The notes beneath the pieces are model-generated. The model worked only from the letters and a program-made list of their open reading frames with translations. It was not told where the DNA came from and ran no database searches. A stretch of DNA of 64,000 nucleotides from Bacteroidia bacterium (GTDB lineage Bacteria > Bacteroidota > Bacteroidia > B-17B0 > Aurantibacillaceae): contig BPGX01000001.1 of NCBI GenBank assembly GCA_026003255.1, positions 558,001-622,000 of the forward strand, read 5' to 3'. The translations under genes were made by a program, and so were the position numbers. The first letter of the stretch is position 1. Each line of letters starts with the position of its first letter. Shown here piece after piece: positions 35,501 through 42,830 of the stretch.

Positions 35501-36330
35501 CTGATGGCATTGGAGTATTTACGCTAAATATAAATCCATTGCCTGTATTGACTTTTACTTCAAATTTAACGAGTGGATGCGTACCATTAAAAGTACAATT
35601 TGGTGCTGCGAATGGAAGTAGTTTTGATAATTATTACTGGGATTTTGGTAATGGAGAAACAGAAGTTACCAATCCAGCAGAAGTAGTATATGGTATTGTA
35701 GATACATTTGATGTGTATCTGAAAATCAGAACTTTTTTTGGTTGTGAAAGGGATACGATTGTTCCTCAAATGATAACAACGTATTCTGTACCAATTGCGT
35801 CGTTTTATCCATCTCCACCTGTAACCAGTGAATTAAATGGATTGATTGAATTTGTAAACACATCTGTTGGTGGAGTTACTTATTTCTGGAATTTTGGGGA
35901 TTCATTAAGCGCCAATAATACAAGCAGTTTGGTAAATCCAGAACATTTGTATACTCAACCAGGGAATTATACTGTTACATTAGTAACTACAAACTCATTT
36001 GGTTGTGTGGACAGTACACAACAACTATTAACGATAAGACCAGATGTATCCATTTATATTCCTAATGCATTTACACCCAACGATGATGGAATAAATGATA
36101 TATTCAAACCACAAGGTGTAGGAATACAAAATGAAAACTACAAAATGGAAATTTATGATAGATGGGGAGAAAAGATATTTGTTTCAAATAATTTAGATGA
36201 AGGATGGGATGGGACTTATAAAGGAAAAAAAGTACAGCAAGGAGTTTATGCTTATTTTATTGTGTTATATGATATTAAAGGATATAAACATTTTTATAAA
36301 GGACATGTTAGTGTTTTAACTAATCAATAA
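32515..36330 (+). CDS. Giant T9SS type B cargo protein with propeller-like N-terminus, SprB and PKD domains
   Basis: 1271 residues. The signal peptide ends near YSQ (about residue 22). Residues about 25-420 form repeats of the type 'TNDGGVVITG ... VYVAKINKCGALQWYKTYD', expected to fold as a beta-propeller. Four SprB-type repeats (about 541-850) follow; a typical start is SVSCYGGTNGSATV. Then come Ig-like units (about 852-1000) and two PKD domains (about 1005-1170; YYWDFGNGE, YFWNFGD). The type B sorting domain begins YIPNAFTPNDDGINDIF. From the SprB region to the end it parallels the upstream gene, so the pair arose by duplication with different N-termini. It is probably a surface adhesin. 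Confidence 0.9.
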   Translation: MRIMRQRFLVAFLLLSFVLYSQNIKFVKRYSFPGMNGGLGCNITNDGGVVITGQHEAGGHCNVYVAKINKCGALQWYKTYDFGNSAGGLSIKETSDGNLVISGAADLTGSGYDWLVMKVDGTNGNLIWHDLWRNVPLAYGTEWAQAITELPNTNIVAAGGTAMWYGEPNDACISFYSSTGSYLYTKKLAGPGYDMFSSITTNGTYIYAIGSTESFGAGNFDIVLVKTDLNGNVLWIKTFGTNQKEGYENDSFHQCIPTSDGGVLISTRIIANSGNPLLAGPDTWNALLLKVDMNGNLQWAKTYQVGWDCLSQGVVIHPNGNIVMSGYTWGYQPFGQREAYVAVLSPSGVPIQTTLYGFNAYDSFIGVFNYTGKRILCVGNTQNGQGSGDYDPFIVVADSLGRCQGCPNASSVGIQFKDITSSISTNLIPASYWQFHTISPYTQPPTVTPVSPSDNFVCATCNAIAPTFTVNKTNLCVNDTLKITNTTPANDACLEWFINGSPINPTKNDTALVYSTPGTYTLSMQTTCGTTVLVTSQTVQVWPQFTVTAATNSVSCYGGTNGSATVNISGGMPPYSYFWSPSAQTGSVLSGVPMGPYTVTVSDAGVCGSTFTTVNIPQPISPPGLTILQTHSISCFGANDGSVVVNGYGGTGTLNYSWTPGGMTTATVTNLGPGVYTVEVIDANNCVASSTVQIDEPPALSLTVSSGSVSCNGGSDGWVNGVASGGNGAYSYTWFPVNVNNSYVSNLPIGNYTLVVRDLNNCVIADTISIIEPPPLSISATSFSSSCYGIPTGSGTVTVSGGMGGYQYQWLPVGGTNSVATNLPGGQYTINVVDINNCPISTTLMINQPTSITLVTSPDATICYGTSINISANASGGTPPYTYVWSNGFSGSGPQNVSPLSTNFYNVYVTDNNNCISETKTIKITVLPPLTVGSTSMSVCDKDTTIISMNAYGGNGGPYTYLWNTGASTNTIQVIGDYAQNPMTFTLNVSDGCTNPDGIGVFTLNINPLPVLTFTSNLTSGCVPLKVQFGAANGSSFDNYYWDFGNGETEVTNPAEVVYGIVDTFDVYLKIRTFFGCERDTIVPQMITTYSVPIASFYPSPPVTSELNGLIEFVNTSVGGVTYFWNFGDSLSANNTSSLVNPEHLYTQPGNYTVTLVTTNSFGCVDSTQQLLTIRPDVSIYIPNAFTPNDDGINDIFKPQGVGIQNENYKMEIYDRWGEKIFVSNNLDEGWDGTYKGKKVQQGVYAYFIVLYDIKGYKHFYKGHVSVLTNQ

Positions 36331-36348
36331 CTTTTAAAATTTAAAACT

Positions 36349-36708
36349 ATGAGAAAATTAGGTTTAATCATTTTATTGGGATTTTTAATAACACATACAA
36401 AAGCACAAACGCAAAGTGATACTTTACAGTATGTTGTAATGCGTGTGAATAATGCAATTTTGGATTGTCCACATTTTGGAGGAATTTTTTTCAGATTTTG
36501 TAATGAGAATAACTGGAAGATAGTTGAAAACAACCATCAGAAGAGATACATTATTTTTGGATTATCTAAAAATGTAGAATACGATGCATTGAAAAAGTAT
36601 AATCAATTTCTTGAGGAAATACATTATCCAAAGGATGTTATTGAAACAGTTGTTAAGAAAAATACAAAGGAAGAAGTAGATGAATTTATTAAAAGTTCTG
36701 TAAAATAA
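36349..36708 (+). CDS. Small secreted protein downstream of the adhesins
   Basis: 119 residues with a signal peptide (RKLGLIILLGFLITHTKAQ). The mature part contains two cysteines (ILDCPHFGG, FRFCNENN) nine residues apart and a helical C-terminus (KKYNQFLEEIHYPKDVIETV). I do not recognise a family. The start is 18 bases after the giant adhesin stop, so it may be co-transcribed and serve as a periplasmic accessory to those proteins (inference). Confidence 0.75.
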   Translation: MRKLGLIILLGFLITHTKAQTQSDTLQYVVMRVNNAILDCPHFGGIFFRFCNENNWKIVENNHQKRYIIFGLSKNVEYDALKKYNQFLEEIHYPKDVIETVVKKNTKEEVDEFIKSSVK

Positions 36709-36742
36709 TTTTGGGAGAATAGTTTGTTTATTATGTTTTGAA

Positions 36743-36795
36743 GAAATTAGTGAAATTAGTGGCAAAAGAATAAAAGCCACGAATGCGCTAATATC
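36743..36795. repeat. Dispersed inverted-repeat element (ATTAGTGGC ... GCCACGAATGC)
   Basis: GAAATTAGTGAAATTAGTGGC is followed by a spacer and GCCACGAATGCGCTAATA. The arms ATTAGTGGC and GCCACGAAT are inverted repeats with one mismatch, giving a stem-loop. Words of this type recur as intergenic repeats in Bacteroidota. There is no T-run on either side, so it is not a good terminator. Confidence 0.55.
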
Positions 36796-36977
36796 AAGGT
36801 GTTCATGAATATGTTTCAAATGTTGCTTTTATCAAGGTAAAACTTTTTTTTGATTGCAACAGTTTACACATATTTATTCACGATCTGTTTTTTTATTAAG
36901 GTGTTCATGAATATGTTTCAAATGTTGCTTTTATCAAGGTAAAACTTTTTTTTGATTGCAACATTTTACACATATTT
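36796..36977. repeat. 80-bp direct repeat, two copies
   Basis: Copy 1 is 36796-36875 and copy 2 is 36898-36977, spaced 102 bases start to start. By eye they differ at one base only (CAACAG versus CAACAT). Each begins AAGGTGTTCATGAATATG and contains ATCAAGGT and an A/T run followed by GATTGCAAC. Copy 2 ends 21 bases before the CoA-transferase start codon, so the repeat probably carries or duplicates its promoter/leader region. Confidence 0.95.
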
Positions 36978-36998
36978 GTCCATTGAAAAAATGGAGTT

Positions 36999-37661
36999 AT
37001 GTTGGATAAAAATGGTATTGCAAAAAGAATAGCAAAGGAGGTGAAAGATGGAATGTATGTGAATTTGGGAATTGGAATTCCTACATTGGTAGCAAATTAT
37101 ATACCTGCCGGGATTAATGTGGTGCTTCAATCCGAAAATGGGATATTGGGGATGGGTCCATTTCCTTGTGAAGGGGAAGAAGATGCAGATTTAATTAATG
37201 CTGGTAAACAAACGGTTACATTGTTACCGGGTGCTTCCATATTTGATTCTGCTATGAGCTTTGGAATGATTCGCTCGCAACGTATTGATTTGACGATATT
37301 GGGTGCAATGGAAGTAAGTGAGAGAGGAGATATTGCTAACTGGAAGATTCCTGGTAAAATGGTTAAAGGAATGGGCGGAGCAATGGATTTGGTGGCATCG
37401 GCCAAAAACATTATTGTGGCTATGCAACAGGTGAATAAATACGGAGAATCTAAACTGTTAAGTGAATGTACTTTACCACTTACTGGTGTTCGTTGCGTGA
37501 AGAAAATAGTTACAGAGTTGGGCGTTTATGATATTGACCAAAAAGAAGGTGGTTTTATATTAAGAGAAATTGCTCCCGGTATTTCTATTGAGCAAATTAA
37601 AAAATCAACGGCGGGTAAATTGATAATTCCGGATGATGTGGTTGAAATGACAATTGATTAA
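36999..37661 (+). CDS. scoB: 3-oxoacid CoA-transferase subunit B
   Basis: 220-residue subunit B of succinyl-CoA:3-ketoacid CoA transferase, which moves CoA between succinate and acetoacetate in ketone body use. The catalytic glutamate lies in SENGILGMGP (about residues 43-52). GIGIPTLV, the GAS segment (GASIFDSAMSFGMIR) and NWKIPGKMVKGMGGAMDLV are all intact. Length is normal. The expected subunit A gene is not adjacent: the 80-bp direct repeat lies upstream and heme A synthase begins eight bases downstream. Subunit A must be elsewhere. Confidence 0.93.
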   Translation: MLDKNGIAKRIAKEVKDGMYVNLGIGIPTLVANYIPAGINVVLQSENGILGMGPFPCEGEEDADLINAGKQTVTLLPGASIFDSAMSFGMIRSQRIDLTILGAMEVSERGDIANWKIPGKMVKGMGGAMDLVASAKNIIVAMQQVNKYGESKLLSECTLPLTGVRCVKKIVTELGVYDIDQKEGGFILREIAPGISIEQIKKSTAGKLIIPDDVVEMTID

Positions 37662-37669
37662 GCGGTTGT

Positions 37670-38725
37670 ATGTTTTCTTTGTTTAAGCAAAATCCCTATA
37701 AGCCCTTTGTTATATGGTTATTGACTGGGGCAGTGCTGATTTATGTAATGGTAGTAGTAGGGTCTATAACGCGGCTTACACATTCAGGTTTATCTATCAC
37801 CGATTGGAGTGTAATGGGTTCGTTGCCTCCGATGTCTGAAGAAAGCTGGATAGAACATTTTAGTAAGTATCAGGAAAGTCCGGAGTATAAAATCAAAAAC
37901 TTTGGAATGAGTTTGGAAGAATTTAGGAGTATATTCTGGTGGGAATACATTCATCGATTTATAGGTAGATTAATTGGAGTAGTTTTTATTGTAGGTTTTA
38001 TAGTATTGCATTTTAAGAAACAAATCCCGGAGGGGTATAATATGAAGGTTTTAGTTTTATTCTTTTTAGGTGCGTTGCAAGGTGTAATTGGTTGGTGGAT
38101 GGTAAAAAGTGGACTGGTGGATAAACCTGCAGTGAGTCATTATCGTTTGGCAATTCATTTGTTGAATGCATTTTTAGTATTTGGTTTTACGTTCTGGTAT
38201 TTGTTGGATGTATTGTATTACAAACATCGTTTTCAAACTTCAAGAGATGAAAAAAGATATTTATTCTGGGTGATTGTTTTTTTTATTGTATTAATAGCGC
38301 AAATAAAATATGGGGCATTTGTGGCGGGATTGAAAGCGGGACTATTTTACAACACATGGCCTAAAATGGGCACAGAGTGGTTTCCATCGGATACCATTTT
38401 GATTTACGATAATTTTTTGCGAAATTTTTTGGATGTTCCTGCTGGTGTTCAATTTGTTCATAGGACACTAGGAATTTTAGTGGTTTTATTAACTATCTGG
38501 CTGTGGCATTTATCTTCAAAATACCAACTTAAAGCCAATCAGCAACGTACTATATCCTGGGTAATTTATTTTGTAACGATTCAGTTTATGTTAGGGATAT
38601 TTACATTGCTTTATCAGGTGCCGATATTTTTGGGAGTGCTACATCAGACCGTTGCCTTTTTCTTATATGCTACTACAATTTATTTGATATTCTTATTAAC
38701 TCGCAAAAATACTTTAAGTGAATAG
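37670..38725 (+). CDS. ctaA: Heme A synthase (COX15/CtaA)
   Basis: 351-residue inner-membrane enzyme converting heme O to heme A for cytochrome aa3-type oxidase. About eight helices. The heme-binding histidines are in TRLTHSGLSITDW (about residues 31-43), EYIHRFIGRLIG (about 92-103), SHYRLAIHLL, QFVHRTLGI and LHQTVAF, arranged as two four-helix halves. The start ATG lies eight bases after scoB. The following methyltransferase overlaps its end by eight bases with a GTG start. Oxidase subunits are not in the window. Confidence 0.92.
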   Translation: MFSLFKQNPYKPFVIWLLTGAVLIYVMVVVGSITRLTHSGLSITDWSVMGSLPPMSEESWIEHFSKYQESPEYKIKNFGMSLEEFRSIFWWEYIHRFIGRLIGVVFIVGFIVLHFKKQIPEGYNMKVLVLFFLGALQGVIGWWMVKSGLVDKPAVSHYRLAIHLLNAFLVFGFTFWYLLDVLYYKHRFQTSRDEKRYLFWVIVFFIVLIAQIKYGAFVAGLKAGLFYNTWPKMGTEWFPSDTILIYDNFLRNFLDVPAGVQFVHRTLGILVVLLTIWLWHLSSKYQLKANQQRTISWVIYFVTIQFMLGIFTLLYQVPIFLGVLHQTVAFFLYATTIYLIFLLTRKNTLSE

Positions 38726-39443
38726 TATCAAAGACACTATAAGAAAGTTCTTTTTTGAATGCAACATTCCTGCCACTGTCAATTTGCGAAATGATATTTT
38801 ATTAAAAAAGATATTAAAACAAATTTTAAGTGAAAATGATAATACAATAGATGTCGGTTGTCATAAAGGAGAAATAATGGAAGTGATTTTACGCTATGCT
38901 CCAAAAGGTCAACATTATGCGGTTGAGCCCATTCCTTGTTTTTATGAGAGTTTAAAACGAAAGTTTACAAATGTAAAAGTATTTCCTTATGCAGTGTCTG
39001 ATGAAGATGGTACGACAGAATTTTATTGGATAAAGGATAATCCCGCATATAGTGGATTAAGTAAAAGAAAATTTTCGGAAGAAAATGCAGATATTAGCCC
39101 TTTAGTTGTAGATGTCAAGCGATTAGATGAGATTATACCTGAAAATGTGCCGATTAAATTTATAAAAATAGATGTGGAAGGTGCAGAACTTAAAGTATTG
39201 AAGGGTGCTGAAAAGATTATTAATCACTATCATCCGTATGTTGCGTTTGAATTTGGGTTAGGAGGTAGTGATTATTACAATACGACGGCATCGGATATGT
39301 TTCACTTTTTTGAATCAAAAAATTATCAATTGTACGATTTTGAATCGTTTTTGAAAAAACAAGCGTCCTATACATTAAATGAGTTTGAAAGAACATTTAA
39401 AGAAAATATAGTATACAATTTTATTGCTGTTCATAGATTGTAA
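38718..39443 (+). CDS. FkbM family methyltransferase
   Basis: 241-residue S-adenosylmethionine-dependent methyltransferase. The SAM loop is IDVGCHKGEIMEVIL (about residues 39-53), followed by AVEPIPCFYESLKRKF, VFPYAVSDEDGTTEFY and IKIDVEGAELKVLKGA (about 148-163), which together define the FkbM family. Members often O-methylate sugars in surface glycans. It starts at a GTG (38718) inside the ctaA stop region, an eight-base overlap suggesting translational coupling rather than a functional link. The target is unknown. Confidence 0.85.
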   Translation: MNSIKDTIRKFFFECNIPATVNLRNDILLKKILKQILSENDNTIDVGCHKGEIMEVILRYAPKGQHYAVEPIPCFYESLKRKFTNVKVFPYAVSDEDGTTEFYWIKDNPAYSGLSKRKFSEENADISPLVVDVKRLDEIIPENVPIKFIKIDVEGAELKVLKGAEKIINHYHPYVAFEFGLGGSDYYNTTASDMFHFFESKNYQLYDFESFLKKQASYTLNEFERTFKENIVYNFIAVHRL

Positions 39444-39532
39444 TTTTTAAGTTAATTGATTGGGTAGTTTGTCAAGTGTAATTTTGCTTATTAATTAAAT
39501 TTCTCCTATAAATACTTTTTTGAATAAATCAC

Positions 39533-39620
39533 AATAGAACACAGATACCGCTGATTAAAACAGATTTCCACAGATTGTTTTTTTAAGATTTATATTCGTT
39601 GGTATGTTATTTGAAGAATT
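39533..39620. repeat. Dispersed 'ACAGATT' repeat, copy at 39.5 kb
   Basis: Runs from AGAACACAGATACCGCTG through TTTCCACAGATTG to TCGTTGGTATGTTATTTGA. The order and spacing of these words match the copy at about 3898-4025. It lies in the gap before the outer-membrane protein gene at 39641. Confidence 0.65.
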
Positions 39621-39625
39621 TTATG

Positions 39626-39633
39626 TACATTTG
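39626..39633 (+). promoter_or_regulatory. -7 promoter element TACATTTG
   Basis: Exact TAnnTTTG match only 7 bases before the ATG at 39641. Transcription would begin at about the start codon, implying little or no leader. An in-frame TTG start at 39599 is therefore unlikely. Confidence 0.55.
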
Positions 39634-39640
39634 TTTTAAT

Positions 39641-40414
39641 ATGAAAATTAAAATTATTCTTTTATTTGTCTGTATAACTTTAAGGATATTTTCTCAAAAT
39701 GAAGGGAAACGGGATTCTCTGATTCATTCTGAACGATTGTCTGTGCAGGTTGATTGGAAAAGTATTTATTATGGCAATGTGTATATGTTACGTGGAAGTA
39801 ATTTTGTTAGAAAGATAGAATTAAAATATAATATCAATGGAAGATGGAGAGTGGGTATGACTACTTTTTGGGGTTGGCGCTTTGGTAAAAATTTTGGAGA
39901 AGATATTGGATACTCCATTAATGAAAGGAAGAAAGCAATTGAAACGGCTTATGATGATAAACCATATTCTCTGGATGAATGGTTTAACGATAGAATTTTA
40001 GATAAAACGTATTATGCATTAAATTACAAATATCGGGGTTATGGATTGTTTGTGGAATATCAGTTAGATAAAAATGGGATTGGAAAAATTTTTAAAAGGA
40101 AATTGCATTGGGTTTCTTATCTTGGTACAAGTTATGTAACAGGAGAGGTGGCGGGGAAGTTGTTGTATGTTTATAAACAGCCAAGTCGCTATCTTTCAAA
40201 ATCAGATTATGAATATTTTTTTATTTATGAGAAAATTAATTATGTCAATATCAGTTTGGATTTAAAATTAAGATTACAATTAGAAGCAAAGCCCAAAGAT
40301 TGGATTTTACCGGGATTTTCTATTTATTATGTATATGCGCCGGATCAGGCAAGGAATGGGATGAAAAATTTTGGATGGATGTGGGATATACGATTTATTT
40401 TATGGAAAAAATAA
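39641..40414 (+). CDS. Secreted outer-membrane-like protein, unknown function
   Basis: 257 residues from the ATG at 39641 with a signal peptide (KIKIILLFVCITLRIFSQ). The mature protein is rich in alternating aromatic strands (GRWRVGMTTFWGWRFGKN; YYALNYKYRGYGLFVEYQL) and ends WMWDIRFILWKK, suggesting a small beta-barrel in the outer membrane. No family was recognised. The next gene, a lipoprotein, starts five bases after its end, so the two are probably an operon. Confidence 0.75.
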   Translation: MKIKIILLFVCITLRIFSQNEGKRDSLIHSERLSVQVDWKSIYYGNVYMLRGSNFVRKIELKYNINGRWRVGMTTFWGWRFGKNFGEDIGYSINERKKAIETAYDDKPYSLDEWFNDRILDKTYYALNYKYRGYGLFVEYQLDKNGIGKIFKRKLHWVSYLGTSYVTGEVAGKLLYVYKQPSRYLSKSDYEYFFIYEKINYVNISLDLKLRLQLEAKPKDWILPGFSIYYVYAPDQARNGMKNFGWMWDIRFILWKK

Positions 40415-40419
40415 AAACT

Positions 40420-41001
40420 ATGAGTATAACTAAACCGATAATTGTTGGGTGTTTATTGTGGGCGATATTATTTTTTCAATGTTCTGTGAAGAAGGATAAA
40501 GTTACTATTGATTTTAATAATTTTAATGAAGGTATAAAGTTTAAGAAGGATGGGGTTTTATATGGAAATGTGTTGGCGCCATCTTCATTAAATACTACTC
40601 ATACATATTCTTTGAGTTTTAAATTAGAATACACAAACAATGATACTATATTAAGTATTGTTGGTCAATGCTTTAATTTTAATGATAAGCCGGGGAGATA
40701 TGTGTTAGGTGTAAATATTCAAGTGCATCATTTTGTAGGAGTAGGAGAATATAATATTCTTACTAATAGTAGTAAAGCTAATTTTGATTTTTCAAATGAT
40801 TATGATTGTATTTATTGTGATCATAATCCACCAAATAGTTTTTATAATGCAGTAAATGGGTATGTGCGAGTGGAACAATTTGACTGGACGAGTAAAAAAG
40901 GTCGTGGTATATTTTATTTTGCATTAGAAAATCAGGCATCATCTGGATATACAAAATATATTACAGATGGTTATTTTGTTTTTGAGAATTTAAGTAGATA
41001 G
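40420..41001 (+). CDS. Lipoprotein of unknown function
   Basis: 193 residues. The ATG at 40420 gives a type II signal peptide (SITKPIIVGCLLWAILFFQC) with the lipid-attachment cysteine at about residue 20. Another ATG at 40402 is possible. The mature protein appears all-beta and contains a cysteine pair (YDCIYCDHNPPN). DUF6252-like lipoproteins share this broad shape (TVDGYVRVEQFD-like ending), but I cannot confirm membership. It is downstream of a barrel-like protein with a five-base gap, and both are likely at the outer membrane. Confidence 0.75.
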   Translation: MSITKPIIVGCLLWAILFFQCSVKKDKVTIDFNNFNEGIKFKKDGVLYGNVLAPSSLNTTHTYSLSFKLEYTNNDTILSIVGQCFNFNDKPGRYVLGVNIQVHHFVGVGEYNILTNSSKANFDFSNDYDCIYCDHNPPNSFYNAVNGYVRVEQFDWTSKKGRGIFYFALENQASSGYTKYITDGYFVFENLSR

Positions 41002-41103
41002 ATGAAAAGAAGAGCTTTTTTGAATAAAATAATTACTAAATGAAATTGATTGTATTTAGATTTCAAAAACAAGTGCTGGATATTTTAGCAATGAAAATTG
41101 TCC

Positions 41104-41111
41104 TATCTTTG
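41104..41111 (+). promoter_or_regulatory. -7 promoter element TATCTTTG
   Basis: Exact TAnnTTTG match ending 8 bases before the MFS ATG at 41120, again predicting an almost leaderless mRNA. Confidence 0.55.
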
Positions 41112-41119
41112 CCCTTCTG

Positions 41120-42316
41120 ATGCGTTTTTCATTCATTACAAGGAATATATTATTTTTATCCATTATCAGTTTTTTTACGGATGTTGCTTCGGAGATGTTG
41201 TATCCTGTGATTCCCTTGTATTTGAGCACTATTGGAATTAGTGTTACAGGAATTGGTTTTATTGAAGGCGTTGCTGAAACATTATCAGCATTAAGTAAAA
41301 CGTATTTTGGAATCTGGAGTGATAAATTGCAACAGCGGAAGTTATTCATTATTCTTGGGTATGGATTAAGTGGCTTAAGTAAGCCATTGATGATTGTTTT
41401 TCCGAATTATTTATGGACATTATTGATGCGAATGTTAGACAGATTAGGTAAAGGTATTCGTACGGCTCCGCGAGATGCTTTGTTATCTGATGAAAGTAGT
41501 GCTCAAAACAAAGGTAAGGTTTTCGGCTTTCATAGAAGTATGGATACATTAGGTGCGGCGATTGGTCCCTTACTTACATTGTTTTTTCTTTTAGTGTATC
41601 GTTTTAGTTATCAAAGTATTTTTCTTGTATCTTTTATTCCTGGTATTCTGGCAGTTTTGTTTTCTTTTCTGATTAATGAGAAAAAAGAACAATTGATTAT
41701 TTCACAAAATAAAAAGTTTGTTCAATTGAAAGAACTTTTTTCTTACTGGTCTCGTTCAAATTCTGATTATAAGTGGATTACAGCCATTCTCATTTTGTTT
41801 TATGTTTTTAATAGTAGCGATATGTTATTATTATTAAAAGCAAGATCAAATGGCATTGATGATTATCGGGTAATAATATTGTATATTGTTTACAACATAT
41901 CTTATGCATTGCTGGCATTTCCTTTTGGGATGATAGGTGATAAATTGGGTTTAAAAAATACCATTGCTTCTGGATTGTTCTTTTTTGGTGTGGTGTATTG
42001 TGGAATAGCGTTTTTTGATTCGTGGAATGCGTTGATAGTATTGTTTATTCTATATGGTGTTTATTCTGCAGCCATTGAAGGTAATATCAAAGCATTGTTA
42101 AGTAATGTAGTGGATAAAAAAGACACTGCTTCCGCTATTGGATTATTTACGACTTTTCAAAGTTTCACGTTTTTAATTTCAAATTCTCTTGCAGGATGGA
42201 TCTGGGATACATTTAATTCATCGCTTCCATTTATTATGAGTGGAATTGTTGCTATAATAGTGAGTATAGTTTTATTTTTTAAGAAATTATCCTTCAATCA
42301 ACATAACTTACTTTAA
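41120..42316 (+). CDS. MFS transporter
   Basis: 398-residue, twelve-helix major facilitator protein. The first helix region reads SFFTDVASEMLYPVIPLYL, and the helix 2-3 loop has a weak motif A (GIWSDKLQQRKLFIILGYGL). GKGIRTAPRDALLSDES (about residues 113-129) is characteristic of a group of bacterial MFS proteins of unknown substrate. Its stop overlaps the next ATG (TAATG), so the small unknown gene is coupled to it, with tryptophan dioxygenase beyond. Export of a tryptophan catabolite is possible but unproven. Confidence 0.87.
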   Translation: MRFSFITRNILFLSIISFFTDVASEMLYPVIPLYLSTIGISVTGIGFIEGVAETLSALSKTYFGIWSDKLQQRKLFIILGYGLSGLSKPLMIVFPNYLWTLLMRMLDRLGKGIRTAPRDALLSDESSAQNKGKVFGFHRSMDTLGAAIGPLLTLFFLLVYRFSYQSIFLVSFIPGILAVLFSFLINEKKEQLIISQNKKFVQLKELFSYWSRSNSDYKWITAILILFYVFNSSDMLLLLKARSNGIDDYRVIILYIVYNISYALLAFPFGMIGDKLGLKNTIASGLFFFGVVYCGIAFFDSWNALIVLFILYGVYSAAIEGNIKALLSNVVDKKDTASAIGLFTTFQSFTFLISNSLAGWIWDTFNSSLPFIMSGIVAIIVSIVLFFKKLSFNQHNLL

Positions 42317-42783
42317 TGGAAGAAATTGATAATTTTATAGTAGTTAGTTTTAATTATACGGATTCTTCTGTTTACTCGTTGATCAATAAAATTAGTGCTG
42401 CTATTCGTCATCCATTTAAAATAATTGATTATTTTGCTGATAGTGATAGTAATGATAGATTTAGTTATGCTCTTTATTTGGCTCAATTGTCTTATTTTGA
42501 TACGTATGTTTTTCTTTTGAAAAATTTTAAATGGCTTAATCCTGAAAATTCTTTATTTGATGATTATCCAAATGAAATGAAGTCCTTGATAGAACTTAAT
42601 CCACCTAAAATGTATATTATGATGATTATTTCTAATGAAATAAAAAACTTGCAGGATGTTGAAAGATTTATTCAAGCGTCATCGTTATCTATCAAATTAG
42701 AACTTATTAATCAAAATAAATTAAAATCTCGTTTGTATGCCTCAATTGAAAAATACCTGGTAAAAAGTGATACTTCATATTAA
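42316..42783 (+). CDS. Uncharacterised small cytoplasmic protein
   Basis: 155 residues with no signal or membrane segment. It has mixed helical and strand pattern with short hydrophobic strands (NFIVVSFNYTD, MYIMMIISNE) and a helical C-terminus. No family was recognised. It begins at a TAATG overlap with the MFS stop and ends 47 bases before the tryptophan dioxygenase start, which has its own -7 box. It may be an accessory of the transporter. Confidence 0.65.
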   Translation: MEEIDNFIVVSFNYTDSSVYSLINKISAAIRHPFKIIDYFADSDSNDRFSYALYLAQLSYFDTYVFLLKNFKWLNPENSLFDDYPNEMKSLIELNPPKMYIMMIISNEIKNLQDVERFIQASSLSIKLELINQNKLKSRLYASIEKYLVKSDTSY

Positions 42784-42808
42784 AAAAACATTTATAAACA
42801 TCATTTAT

Positions 42809-42816
42809 TATTTTTG
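42809..42816 (+). promoter_or_regulatory. -7 promoter element TATTTTTG
   Basis: Exact TAnnTTTG match 14 bases before the tryptophan dioxygenase ATG at 42831. Confidence 0.5.
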
Positions 42817-42830
42817 TGAAAAAATAAGTT

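Noticed and set aside
36796..36977. Possible CRISPR-like repeat
   Set aside because: Only two copies of 80 bases with a 22-base spacer and no cas genes; better described as a direct repeat.
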